Shown here: positions 1 through 6,420 of the stretch, piece after piece
Numbering within the stretch: the stretch's first letter is position 1
Layout: every line of letters starts with the position of its first letter
Origin: JAIBAI01 sp044238875
GTDB lineage: Bacteria > Bacteroidota > Bacteroidia > M30B66
NCBI GenBank assembly: GCA_044238875.1
Contig: JBIICM010000146.1
Location: forward strand, 1 to 6,420
Reading direction: 5' to 3'
DNA length: 6,420 bases
The notes under the pieces: model-generated
Seen by the model: the letters and a program-made list of their open reading frames with translations, nothing else
Database searches by the model: none
What the model was told of the DNA's origin: nothing
Position numbers and translations under genes: made by a program

Positions 1-804
1 TTTAACCTTGATGTTGTTAAGGCTATACTGATTTTGAGATTGACTCAAATCAGGTAATGATGTAAAGCCATCTTCGTCATCTGTGCTCTCACTGTTATCG
101 TCGCCTGTTAATGAATTTCCCGGAAAACCCTCCTCTTCCCAGTCAACTACTGAACCAATCAAAGGAGAAAGATCTGGTCCAAACAGCTGGTGGCGGGCGC
201 CGTCTGACGCAAGCAGTGTTTTGTAACTATCAGGTGCATCCCCAAAATCAAAGCGGATGGCATCATCTAAAACCATATAGGAAAATGCAGAAAAACCTCC
301 TGTTGTAACCCTTCTGGTAAAATATGACAGATGGGTGTGATTGGCGGTAGCTGTAAAGTTGAAAGTGAACTGCCGCCATTTGTTTCTGTCGGCCGGCGTA
401 AATAGCCTGATGGAATCTATTAGCTGAGTAGTGGCGCAGCTGGCCGTGCCGCCATAAATATAAATAACACCGTTCCGATCTCCATTTGAAGCGCCGCCCC
501 AAACCGTGATGGGCGCAATGGCTGCCATTACGCTGTAGGTGTAAGCAGTGCCGGAAACCAGCGGTGCGTTTAACTTAGCTGAAATAGCCTCACCTGAATT
601 GGCATAGCTCATTTCATGAATACCCAGAAAATACTTTCCTGAAAAGGGGGCAAGTGTAATGCCCCAGGTTGGGCATTGATCAGGACTTCCGACGCAATTT
701 GAAACTGCCGTTAAAAATTCCAGCCTTGTATTTAGCGAAATAAGCTGCTGAGCGTTTGCATTAAAAAACGCTGTAAAAATCAAAGAGCAAAAAATATTCC
801 TCAA
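1..804 (-). CDS. Secreted surface protein with jelly-roll-like domain and FGDAPDSY/DDEDG (GEVED-associated) module; 3' end outside window
   Basis: The frame is open from a stop at 825-823 down to the left edge, so 268 residues are visible and the C-terminus is missing. There is no ATG near the 5' end. A TTG at 804-802 gives an 18-residue signal peptide with R2, a hydrophobic core (IFCSLIFTAFF) and a likely cleavage site after NANA, before QQ. Residues about 25-185 contain a region of the form GEAISAKLNAPLVSGTAYTYSV, then a W...QFTF segment, and end in MVLDDAIRF. This resembles the beta-sandwich, carbohydrate-binding-like domains common in Bacteroidota surface proteins; that match is from pattern only. 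Residues 186-247 carry FGDAPDSY, GARH, a GSVVDWEEEG segment and an acidic TGDDNSESTDDEDGF tail. This module is known from large bacterial surface proteins, where it usually precedes GEVED domains. The acidic tail may bind calcium (inference). The gene lies 56 bases downstream of the larger T9SS gene on the same strand and could be co-transcribed with it. The exact function is unknown, and a T9SS sorting domain is expected but not visible. Confidence 0.85.
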   Translation of the reverse strand, partial: MRNIFCSLIFTAFFNANAQQLISLNTRLEFLTAVSNCVGSPDQCPTWGITLAPFSGKYFLGIHEMSYANSGEAISAKLNAPLVSGTAYTYSVMAAIAPITVWGGASNGDRNGVIYIYGGTASCATTQLIDSIRLFTPADRNKWRQFTFNFTATANHTHLSYFTRRVTTGGFSAFSYMVLDDAIRFDFGDAPDSYKTLLASDGARHQLFGPDLSPLIGSVVDWEEEGFPGNSLTGDDNSESTDDEDGFTSLPDLSQSQNQYSLNNIKVK

Positions 805-860
805 GAGTTTATCAGAGATTATCTATCCGTTAAGCGCCAATATCATCCAGCCATCAGTCA
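805..860 (-). other. Short gap between the central gene and the downstream secreted-protein gene
   Basis: This gap of 56 bases contains neither a convincing terminator hairpin for the central gene nor a good match to the Bacteroidota promoter consensus for the downstream gene. The same strand and short distance make co-transcription plausible, although a promoter inside the end of the central gene cannot be excluded. Confidence 0.5.
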
Positions 861-3800
861 TTACTCACCATTGCGCCGCAGTGTAACAAAACCTGAACGA
901 TTCGTTTCTTTAAACACATAGCGGTAAAAGTAAACGCCTTCAGGCAGTTCTGCTCCATCTTTTGTTTTACCATTCCAGCAGGCCTGAACTTTATCATTCA
1001 TACTGTCGAATATTAATTCACCCCAACGGTTAAAAACTGAAAGGGATGAACATTCCAAAAAGGTGGTGTCGGGTGGCGCTGATGCAGTCATTCCCGGCTG
1101 TAAGGCAGGGCTGAAGCATTCATTGATGCCGTCACCGTTTGGAGAAAATACATTGACATCCTGCTCTTTGTAATAATCGCTCAGCATCTTCATCTTTTCA
1201 TTGATCGAGAGGCTATCACGGCAGGCTCCGCTGATGGCTACCTGCAAAACACCCAGCGTATCACCATATGAAAGCCGGACGACGGGATTGACTTCCGTAC
1301 TGCTTAACCCATTGGCAAAGAACCAGTTGAGCTGATCCGCACTCTGGCTTGAGTCAATCAGTTGTATGGCGAGGTTGTTACATTCGGGTTCAACCACATA
1401 ACCGAAAGCAGCAACGGGATTCTCCGACAGATTCACAAACAGCGAATCAACAGCCCGGCAGCCAATGGTACTTCCAGCCGGGATGCGTAATAGCTTGAAC
1501 AAGGTAGGATTTTCAACAGTTACCTGAGTTGCGGCCTTGTCAGGACTAACAGCCGGGCCTGCCGGTGACCACTGATAAGTATATTGGCTGCTCAAATCAG
1601 GTACCCCAATCAATACCGGCTTACCTTTACAGGCATTAACATCAGGGCCTGCATCAAACTGTTCGATGATTCCCTTCACATTTGAGGTGAGGGTGTCTTT
1701 ACAGCCATTGATTGGCCAGCTGATAATCAAGGTAAACTGCAGATCGCCCGTGGCAAGAACCTTAGGATTGTATTTGCCGGGATTGTTCACCAATTGCGGC
1801 GGACTCCAGGCATATCCAATTCCACTTCCCGGAAGCGGGTTTTTGAAGCCAATACTTACCGAGTCGCCTTTACAGGCTGTAATGAGCGGAAAAGCCTCCA
1901 GCGGCTGCCCAATTACCTCCATCTTTTGCTCCAGTGTATCATTACAACTGCTTTTTTTCAGAATAAGCAGATATTGCCTGCTTGTTTCACCAAAGGCTTT
2001 TGGATTTTGTAGCGTTGAATTGCTTATGCCGGTAACCGGAATCCAGTTTTGCGAAATCACGTCCTGCAAAGGCTGCTGGGGGCCTAGCTGAACACTATCA
2101 CCAAAACAAACATTGGCCTGCGGCAAAACGGTTTTTGTTCCCTTGCCTACGTTTACGCGCTGCGTGAGGGTGTCGGCACATACCTCGCCGGCCTTTGTTA
2201 GCAGCATTGTATAGGTTGTGCTGGCTGAGGGAAAGGCTTTAGGTTTAAAAACAGTTGGATTTGAAAGTGATCCTGATGGCGTCCAGCTGAATGTGGCATT
2301 TGAAGGTGGTTGTCCCTCCGGGCCAATCAAAACTGTATCAGCCTGACAAATATTTCGTGCCGGCAATTCTGATTTACTTCCGGATATTTTAACCTTCTGA
2401 AGAAGGGTGTCAGTGCAGCTGCCAATACTGATTACAAGTTTATAGGTTGTTTCAGCTGTAGCCGTAATCTTTGGTTTACGGCCGGCCGGATTGTCAAGTC
2501 CCTGTGAGGGTGTCCAGGTAAAAGTATAATAGGGATCATCAAAACCATCGGGACCCAGGGTTACCTGCTGACCTTTGCAGGCATTAAGATCAGTTAGTTT
2601 GCCCTCAATGGCATCGAGAATTGTGATGGTCATTGAACTGGTATCAGAAATGTTGCACGATGAGGAGGAGCTTGCAATCAGTGTGATCTCATACTTTCCG
2701 CTGGTATTAAATACCCTTGTAAGATCTTTGGTTGTAGAAACCTCTGCCCCGTTAACTTTCCATTTAAATGCTGTTGCATTGATACTGGTATTTTTGAACT
2801 GCACAATAAAGGGGGCGCAGCCAACCGGAACAGATAAGTTAACACCGCTGGTATCAGCCAAAACGAAGGAGGAAATAACAATTGGTGACTCAAAATCAAA
2901 TTTGAACAACGCGTTATTACAGTTGATAGAATTGTTCGTAGCAGAATAAGCGCCTGGAGTTACAGGTAAATCATCAAAGCCTCCTCCGCAACCTGCACAG
3001 ATGGCTTGATAAATAACCCCCTTACGGTCGAACCTTGAAGTGCCTCCATCTACATGGTCACGGCTCAGATCTCCGCCATAAAAAGAGGCGTAATCAACTG
3101 CGGTTGCCTGATTGTTAATTACATATAAATAAAAATCATTGCCATCGGTTACGGTTTTCACCGCTCCGGGGGTGGTGATAAGCCCGTTCATCGGGGCATT
3201 AAATGATTTATTCAGCGAGCCGCCCCAGCCGCTCACATAAATCTTGTCGCAAACATCTACCAGCAAAGCGGTTGGAGAGATGTCGGGGCGGCCCTGCGCC
3301 TTACCGAAGGTGGTGCTCCAAACAACTTTTTTCAGATCAGGTTCAAGTTTAATGATGAACTGATTGCCCCCTGCAATGCCGATGGGTGAATTGACTACAA
3401 ACTCAAGACCTGAGGCACTTGTTTGTCCAAAAAGGTAAATGTGATTGGTAATGTCTGTACCCACAATATAAGACTGATCATAGTCAGGTGATCCTACATA
3501 GGTAGAGGCCAGTAACTGTTTGCCTGATGAATCAATTTTTGTAACAAAACCGTCAGGTTCAGGGCCGCCACCGAATGCGGCCTGCCAGGCTCCCCCGCTT
3601 ACCGGAAAGTTGGAAGACTGGGTGCCTCCCGTAACAATTACGGCCTCCGTTTTGTCAACAGTCAGATAAAATATTCCGTCGTTTGAAGATCCGCCTAAAT
3701 AACTTGCCCAGAGAAGTTTAGAAAGATTACCGTTCATTTTAATGATGATTCCATCCTGACCGCCGCCGCCGTAATTCGGCTGAAAACTACCGCTCGTGCC

Positions 3801-5129
3801 TGGGAAATCCTGACTTAATGTGCTTGTGCCAACATAAATGTTGTTATTGGCATCCACCCATAAAGCACCCCTTATTTCATCAGCATAATTTCTTGAAAGA
3901 TTAATGCCGGGTGCATTGTTTAAGCCATCATTTCTGCTACCTCCCAAGAGTGTAGAGCCCAGCAGGTTTTCACCATTTACAGACAATCGGCAGATGAAAA
4001 TATCGGAACCCGCTGACAAGGTAAGTCCGGCGAAAGATGTTGCGGTTCCACCACTAAATGTTGAAGAATAGGCACCTGATGTTGTCGGAAAATCGCTTGA
4101 CCCGGTAGTACCGAACATGATCAGCTCATTGTATTCATTCACAATGATACTATGCGGAAACTCAAGATTATTACCTCCCAGATAGGTTACATACAATGCC
4201 TGGGTTCCGGTGGCATTAAATTTTATGATGCCAATGTCTACCTGACCTCCACCAAAGTTTTCCTGCGCAGCGCCGGGTGTGGTCTGAAAATTAACCCCGA
4301 ATACAATACCCGCCGCATAACCATTACCAGCATTGTCGTTGGTTGAGGTAAAGCCCCAGTTGTCGTCAACTGAACCCGAATAGGTGGCAAAAACTACCTG
4401 AGGGTCAATCACCAACTCAAGCTGCGGATCAAGACTTTCTGCCTGAAAGCCTACTGTGCCATCTTCAAGCAATTGAAATTTGCACTCAACCGGAAATTTC
4501 TGCACGCCATTGCTTTGCCAGGCTACGGGAGCCTGCTCTGTAACTTCACCCAGACTGGTTTTTAGTATGAGTTTTCCGTCACGAATAAAAATCCGCTCTG
4601 CCCCCTGATAGTTCATGCGGATTTGAGTGATGTCGGCTCCTGGCTTAAGGATGAAATCGTACTTCACCTGATTTTCATGAACATACAATTTCATCGTTGT
4701 GCCCGGATATACCTCCGGATAGGTAACCGAACCGTAAGCACTCAAGCCACTCGCCCAGCGCCTGGAATCGTTTCCGATAAAATAGTTGTATTTGGTAAGC
4801 GAAGGTTCATCAGGTTGCGGCATTACCTGCTGTGAAGCGCCCTCAAGTTTTAACCGGAGGGTGTGCGTCTTGATTTTTTCGGGGATTGGATGCTCAGGTG
4901 TTTGGTGGTCATGCAACGTTGAAAGATGAGTGCCATCGTAAAACGTATAACTGAAACCATCCTTTTCGAGGAACATCGCCCCGTTTGGAATCGGCATCCG
5001 GTATAAAACCCTGCTGTCCCATTGCCCCATGTTGGGAACAAACCCATTGTTTTTTCCCGCATCATGCGCTAAAATTTCAGCAGAAACAAACAGAAGACAA
5101 ATTAAAAGTTTAGGCAAAAATTGCTTCAT
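861..5129 (-). CDS. T9SS type B-sorted multidomain surface protein (DUF7948-like, SBBP beta-propeller, PKD, five Ig-like repeats, CHU_C domain)
   Basis: This complete gene encodes 1422 residues, starting at an ATG that opens a good signal peptide (K2, K7, core LLICLLFVSAEIL, cleavage near A21-A24). Residues about 29-245 match the DUF7948-like N-terminus of such proteins, including FVPNMGQWDSRVLY and GAMFLEKDGFSY. Residues about 245-748 form a beta-propeller of SBBP type. Its blades are marked by recurring YLGG or similar (YVTYLGGN 313, STLLGGS 392, WASYLGGS 474, STYVGS 542, ASFYGGD 681) and by TTPGA/TSGAY/TPGAY turns. A linker block at 691-746 has DHVDGGTSRFD, CAGCGG and NCNNAL. A PKD domain (765-838), five Ig-like repeats (845-1235) and a PKD-like domain (1236-1312) follow. 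Residues 1316-1422 are the gliding-motility-associated C-terminal domain: VFSPNGDGIN, FNRWGELIFDS, CWNGKTKDG, LPEGVYFYRYVF, GFVTLRR. That domain directs T9SS export in known family members. No catalytic motif was found; a surface adhesin or matrix role is inference. The gene has its own promoter candidate, and the neighbour at 5310-6420 is a paralog. Confidence 0.95.
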   Translation of the reverse strand: MKQFLPKLLICLLFVSAEILAHDAGKNNGFVPNMGQWDSRVLYRMPIPNGAMFLEKDGFSYTFYDGTHLSTLHDHQTPEHPIPEKIKTHTLRLKLEGASQQVMPQPDEPSLTKYNYFIGNDSRRWASGLSAYGSVTYPEVYPGTTMKLYVHENQVKYDFILKPGADITQIRMNYQGAERIFIRDGKLILKTSLGEVTEQAPVAWQSNGVQKFPVECKFQLLEDGTVGFQAESLDPQLELVIDPQVVFATYSGSVDDNWGFTSTNDNAGNGYAAGIVFGVNFQTTPGAAQENFGGGQVDIGIIKFNATGTQALYVTYLGGNNLEFPHSIIVNEYNELIMFGTTGSSDFPTTSGAYSSTFSGGTATSFAGLTLSAGSDIFICRLSVNGENLLGSTLLGGSRNDGLNNAPGINLSRNYADEIRGALWVDANNNIYVGTSTLSQDFPGTSGSFQPNYGGGGQDGIIIKMNGNLSKLLWASYLGGSSNDGIFYLTVDKTEAVIVTGGTQSSNFPVSGGAWQAAFGGGPEPDGFVTKIDSSGKQLLASTYVGSPDYDQSYIVGTDITNHIYLFGQTSASGLEFVVNSPIGIAGGNQFIIKLEPDLKKVVWSTTFGKAQGRPDISPTALLVDVCDKIYVSGWGGSLNKSFNAPMNGLITTPGAVKTVTDGNDFYLYVINNQATAVDYASFYGGDLSRDHVDGGTSRFDRKGVIYQAICAGCGGGFDDLPVTPGAYSATNNSINCNNALFKFDFESPIVISSFVLADTSGVNLSVPVGCAPFIVQFKNTSINATAFKWKVNGAEVSTTKDLTRVFNTSGKYEITLIASSSSSCNISDTSSMTITILDAIEGKLTDLNACKGQQVTLGPDGFDDPYYTFTWTPSQGLDNPAGRKPKITATAETTYKLVISIGSCTDTLLQKVKISGSKSELPARNICQADTVLIGPEGQPPSNATFSWTPSGSLSNPTVFKPKAFPSASTTYTMLLTKAGEVCADTLTQRVNVGKGTKTVLPQANVCFGDSVQLGPQQPLQDVISQNWIPVTGISNSTLQNPKAFGETSRQYLLILKKSSCNDTLEQKMEVIGQPLEAFPLITACKGDSVSIGFKNPLPGSGIGYAWSPPQLVNNPGKYNPKVLATGDLQFTLIISWPINGCKDTLTSNVKGIIEQFDAGPDVNACKGKPVLIGVPDLSSQYTYQWSPAGPAVSPDKAATQVTVENPTLFKLLRIPAGSTIGCRAVDSLFVNLSENPVAAFGYVVEPECNNLAIQLIDSSQSADQLNWFFANGLSSTEVNPVVRLSYGDTLGVLQVAISGACRDSLSINEKMKMLSDYYKEQDVNVFSPNGDGINECFSPALQPGMTASAPPDTTFLECSSLSVFNRWGELIFDSMNDKVQACWNGKTKDGAELPEGVYFYRYVFKETNRSGFVTLRRNGE
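1425..2597 (-). repeat. Five tandem Ig-like repeats with paired cysteines inside the large T9SS protein
   Basis: Residues 845-1235 consist of five diverged units of 74-82 residues, at about 2376-2597, 2142-2375, 1908-2141, 1671-1907 and 1425-1670. Each starts with a C(K/Q/F)(G/A)xxVxxG strand, has a central WxP or WsP segment with an NP turn in most units, and closes with a second cysteine, followed by DTL in units 1-4 and by RAVDSL in unit 5. First cysteines are at 851, 928, 1008, 1086 and 1167; second ones at 905, 984, 1062, 1143 and 1224. The within-unit spacing of 54-57 residues fits an intradomain disulfide in an extracellular beta-sandwich. This kind of repeat is common in T9SS cargo, probably as a spacer or stalk. 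The paralog at 5310-6420 has no such block. Unit boundaries are approximate. Confidence 0.85.
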
Positions 5130-5147
5130 TTCTTGAATATTACGAAA

Positions 5148-5183
5148 CGAAGGTAAATATTTTCGTGGCTAATCAGCAAAAAA
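5148..5183 (-). promoter_or_regulatory. Candidate Bacteroidota-type promoter of the large T9SS gene
   Basis: Read on the minus strand, a TTTG (5180-5177, the end of a T-run) is followed after 21 bases by TACCTTCG (5155-5148). The Bacteroidota primary sigma consensus is TTTG or TTG, then about 19-21 bases, then TAnnTTTG; the downstream element here has one mismatch (C for T). It predicts a start of transcription around 5140-5143 and a short A/T-rich leader before the ATG at 5129. No clear Shine-Dalgarno sequence precedes the ATG, as is usual in this phylum. Identified by eye only. Confidence 0.5.
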
Positions 5184-5265
5184 CGGTGAGCTTCTCGATG
5201 AATTATATCAGTCTATTGGGCAGTTTGTCTCCAAGAGCCAATAATAATTAGTGGCCGTTTTACAG

Positions 5266-5303
5266 CCGGCGATACGCACCCTGAGCTTGTCGAAGGGCGC
5301 CGG
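5266..5303. repeat. REP-like palindrome with a CCCTTCGACAAGCTCAGGG core
   Basis: The core at 5279-5297 reads CCCTGAGCTTGTCGAAGGG on the plus strand. In the minus-strand transcript it can fold into a 7-bp stem with one G-U pair (arms 5294-5300 and 5276-5282) around an 11-base loop. An alternative outer pairing uses CCGGCG at 5266-5271 with CGCCGG at 5298-5303. I recall this core as a short sequence found dispersed between genes in many bacterial genomes, including Bacteroidota; no search was run here. It starts seven bases beyond the stop codon of the upstream paralog, a typical place for such elements. It could protect the mRNA 3' end, act as a weak terminator, or simply be a mobile remnant. 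Confidence 0.65.
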
Positions 5304-5309
5304 TTACAT

Positions 5310-6420
5310 CTAGTTCAATCTCAAATGCACAACGCCCGGATACTCCTTTCCTTCGAATATATAGCGGTAAAAATATACCCCTTCAGGTAATAACGCTCCG
5401 GAGGTGGTTTGTCCGGCCCAGCAGCCATTTCCAATTGATTTCGGACTGTCAAAAACAAGCTCTCCCCAGCGGTTATGCACATACAACTCAGAACATGCCA
5501 GATACGCTTTATCGTATGGGTCGGGCTGAATTTGCAGAGCCGGACTAAAGCAGTCGTTAATGCCATCGCTATTGGGCGAAAAAACATTGGCATCGTTTTG
5601 CTTGTAAAAATCAGAAAACCCTTTGAGTATTTCTGTAACTGTTGCGGTATCGGTGCATAAACCTTCGTAAACAACAAGTTTTACCTGAATGGTATCATTG
5701 TATGGCACTTTAATCACCTGAGAGGGATTTTCCGAATTCCCACCACCCGGGAAAATCCATTTCAATACATCCGCTCCTGAACCTTTCAGCAATACATCAA
5801 CCCCATCGCAGGTTCCGTATTTTTCATAGGTAACATCGGCAGCAACAATATCGGGCACTGTTATCACCAGATTTCGTGAAACGGTATCACTGATGTTACA
5901 GGTGTTTGGATTGATAGCTATCAGCGTAATAATGTAATTGCCGGATGAATTAAACGTATGCGAGAGGTCTTTTGCGGTGCTCACCGGTTGCCCGTTGATG
6001 AGCCACTGGTATGACTCGGCATTGGTGCTGTAATTGGTAAACAAAACAGTGATGGGATCACACGACGGAACCGGAGGCTCATAGCTGAAGGCCGCAATCG
6101 TTATCGGGTATTCAAAGTCGAACTTTATCAGGGCATTGTTGCAATTTGTGCTGTTGTTTGTTCTTGACCAAGCCCCCGGTGTGGTGGGAAATAAATCATT
6201 ACCACCGCATCCGGCGCAAACCGATTGATAGATCACCCCTCTGGGGTCGAAACGACTGGTGCCGCCGTCAACATGATCGCCTACATAAATGGTACCGTTC
6301 ACGCCTAAAAAAGTGCCATACAAAAGATTCTGGGCGAGATTATCCATAACCATCAGGTAAAAGTCAGAGCCGTCACTCACCTTCCTTACGGCATCGGAGG
6401 TAGTCGGCAGGCCGATGGTT
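5310..6420 (-). CDS. T9SS type B-sorted surface protein, paralog of the central gene; 5' end outside window
   Basis: The frame stays open to the right edge. Its first complete visible codons give TIGLPTTSDAVRKVSDGSDFYL, which aligns with GLITTPGAVKTVTDGNDFYL inside the propeller of the central protein. The GTG at 6380 is therefore an internal valine and the true start lies outside. In the 369 visible residues, 1-47 are a propeller blade and 48-103 are the DHVDGGTSRFD/CAGCGG/NCNNAL block. A PKD domain (about 118-188, with the WLINGQPVS and HTFNSSGNYIITLI strands) and a PKD-like domain (about 192-265) follow. Residues 268-369 are the gliding-motility-associated C-terminal domain: VFSPNSDGIND, VHNRWGELVFDS, CWAGQT, LPEGVYFYRYIF. 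Unlike the paralog, it has no Ig-like repeats between the two PKD-type domains. It ends at a TAG at 5312-5310, just before the palindrome. A secreted or cell-surface location is expected; the binding partner or substrate is unknown. Confidence 0.93.
   Translation of the reverse strand, partial: TIGLPTTSDAVRKVSDGSDFYLMVMDNLAQNLLYGTFLGVNGTIYVGDHVDGGTSRFDPRGVIYQSVCAGCGGNDLFPTTPGAWSRTNNSTNCNNALIKFDFEYPITIAAFSYEPPVPSCDPITVLFTNYSTNAESYQWLINGQPVSTAKDLSHTFNSSGNYIITLIAINPNTCNISDTVSRNLVITVPDIVAADVTYEKYGTCDGVDVLLKGSGADVLKWIFPGGGNSENPSQVIKVPYNDTIQVKLVVYEGLCTDTATVTEILKGFSDFYKQNDANVFSPNSDGINDCFSPALQIQPDPYDKAYLACSELYVHNRWGELVFDSPKSIGNGCWAGQTTSGALLPEGVYFYRYIFEGKEYPGVVHLRLN

Larger units (their letters stand above)
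5130..5309. other. Intergenic spacer between the two T9SS paralogs
   Basis: This 180-base spacer holds no credible gene on either strand. It contains the promoter candidate for the large gene at its left end and a palindromic dispersed-repeat-like element next to the stop codon of the upstream paralog at its right end. Between them (about 5184-5265) I see no further signal. The palindrome lacks a following U-tract on the minus strand, so a classical intrinsic terminator for the upstream gene is not supported. Confidence 0.7.

Noticed and set aside
263..502. A 79-codon minus-strand open frame rich in Arg, Tyr and His
   Set aside because: It is out of frame with the signal-peptide-bearing frame running from 804 to the left edge, which carries recognisable family motifs throughout.
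805..860. Promoter for the left-edge gene in the short gap
   Set aside because: The best TTG plus TAATCTCT pairing has a spacer of only 16 bases and a poor downstream element.
1666..2091. A 141-codon plus-strand open frame opposite the Ig-like repeats
   Set aside because: It lies wholly antisense to a gene with clear domain homology, has no recognisable domain, and its composition is explained by the opposite coding strand.
1425..2597. SprB-type or CRISPR-like repeats
   Set aside because: The units are diverged protein repeats of 74-82 residues without the SprB glycine-rich signature, and there are no short identical DNA repeats with regular spacers.
2575..2949. A 124-codon plus-strand open frame
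   Set aside because: It is antisense to the PKD domain and the start of the Ig repeats, with no start signal or domain of its own.
5266..5303. Intrinsic terminator for the right-edge gene
   Set aside because: The hairpin is followed on the minus strand by mixed sequence with no run of T, so a rho-independent terminator is not supported.
6378..6380. GTG as the start codon of the right-edge gene
   Set aside because: The frame continues upstream to the window edge, and the residues before it align with the propeller of the paralog, so this is an internal valine.

Overview
The window looks like chromosomal DNA from a member of the Bacteroidota, probably a gliding or environmental lineage (Chitinophagales, Saprospirales or Sphingobacteriales type; lineage is inference). 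The main evidence is two proteins ending in the gliding-motility-associated C-terminal domain, the type B sorting signal of the type IX secretion system (T9SS). Supporting evidence is a promoter close to the Bacteroidota consensus (TTTG, 21 bases, TAnnTTTG-like) and the absence of clear Shine-Dalgarno sequences.

All convincing genes lie on the minus strand, so the transcriptional order runs from high to low coordinates. At the right edge (6420 to 5310) is the 3' part of a secreted multidomain protein: the end of a beta-propeller-like region, a PKD domain, a second PKD-like domain and a T9SS type B C-terminal domain. A spacer of 180 bases follows. It carries a dispersed-repeat-like palindrome just after that gene's stop codon and a promoter candidate just before the next gene. 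The central gene (5129 to 861) is complete and encodes a 1422-residue protein: signal peptide, DUF7948-like N-terminal domain, a long SBBP-type beta-propeller region, a PKD domain, five tandem Ig-like repeats with paired cysteines, a PKD-like domain and the same type of sorting domain. After a 56-base gap, a third gene (804 down to the left edge) begins with a signal peptide, a putative jelly-roll carbohydrate-binding-like domain, and the acidic FGDAPDSY/GARH/DDEDG module that usually precedes GEVED domains in large surface proteins. Its 3' end lies outside the window.

The two T9SS proteins are clear paralogs. They share the end of the propeller, a cysteine-containing linker block, a PKD domain, the final PKD-like domain and the sorting domain; the larger one additionally has the five-Ig block. 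All three gene products are predicted to cross the inner membrane by Sec. The two with visible C-termini should then cross the outer membrane by the T9SS and end at the cell surface or in the medium, where an adhesive or matrix role is plausible but unproven. No enzyme active site, RNA gene, insertion sequence or CRISPR array was seen. I see no convincing new multi-gene system; the most interesting features are the modular paralogy and the conserved Cys-rich block.
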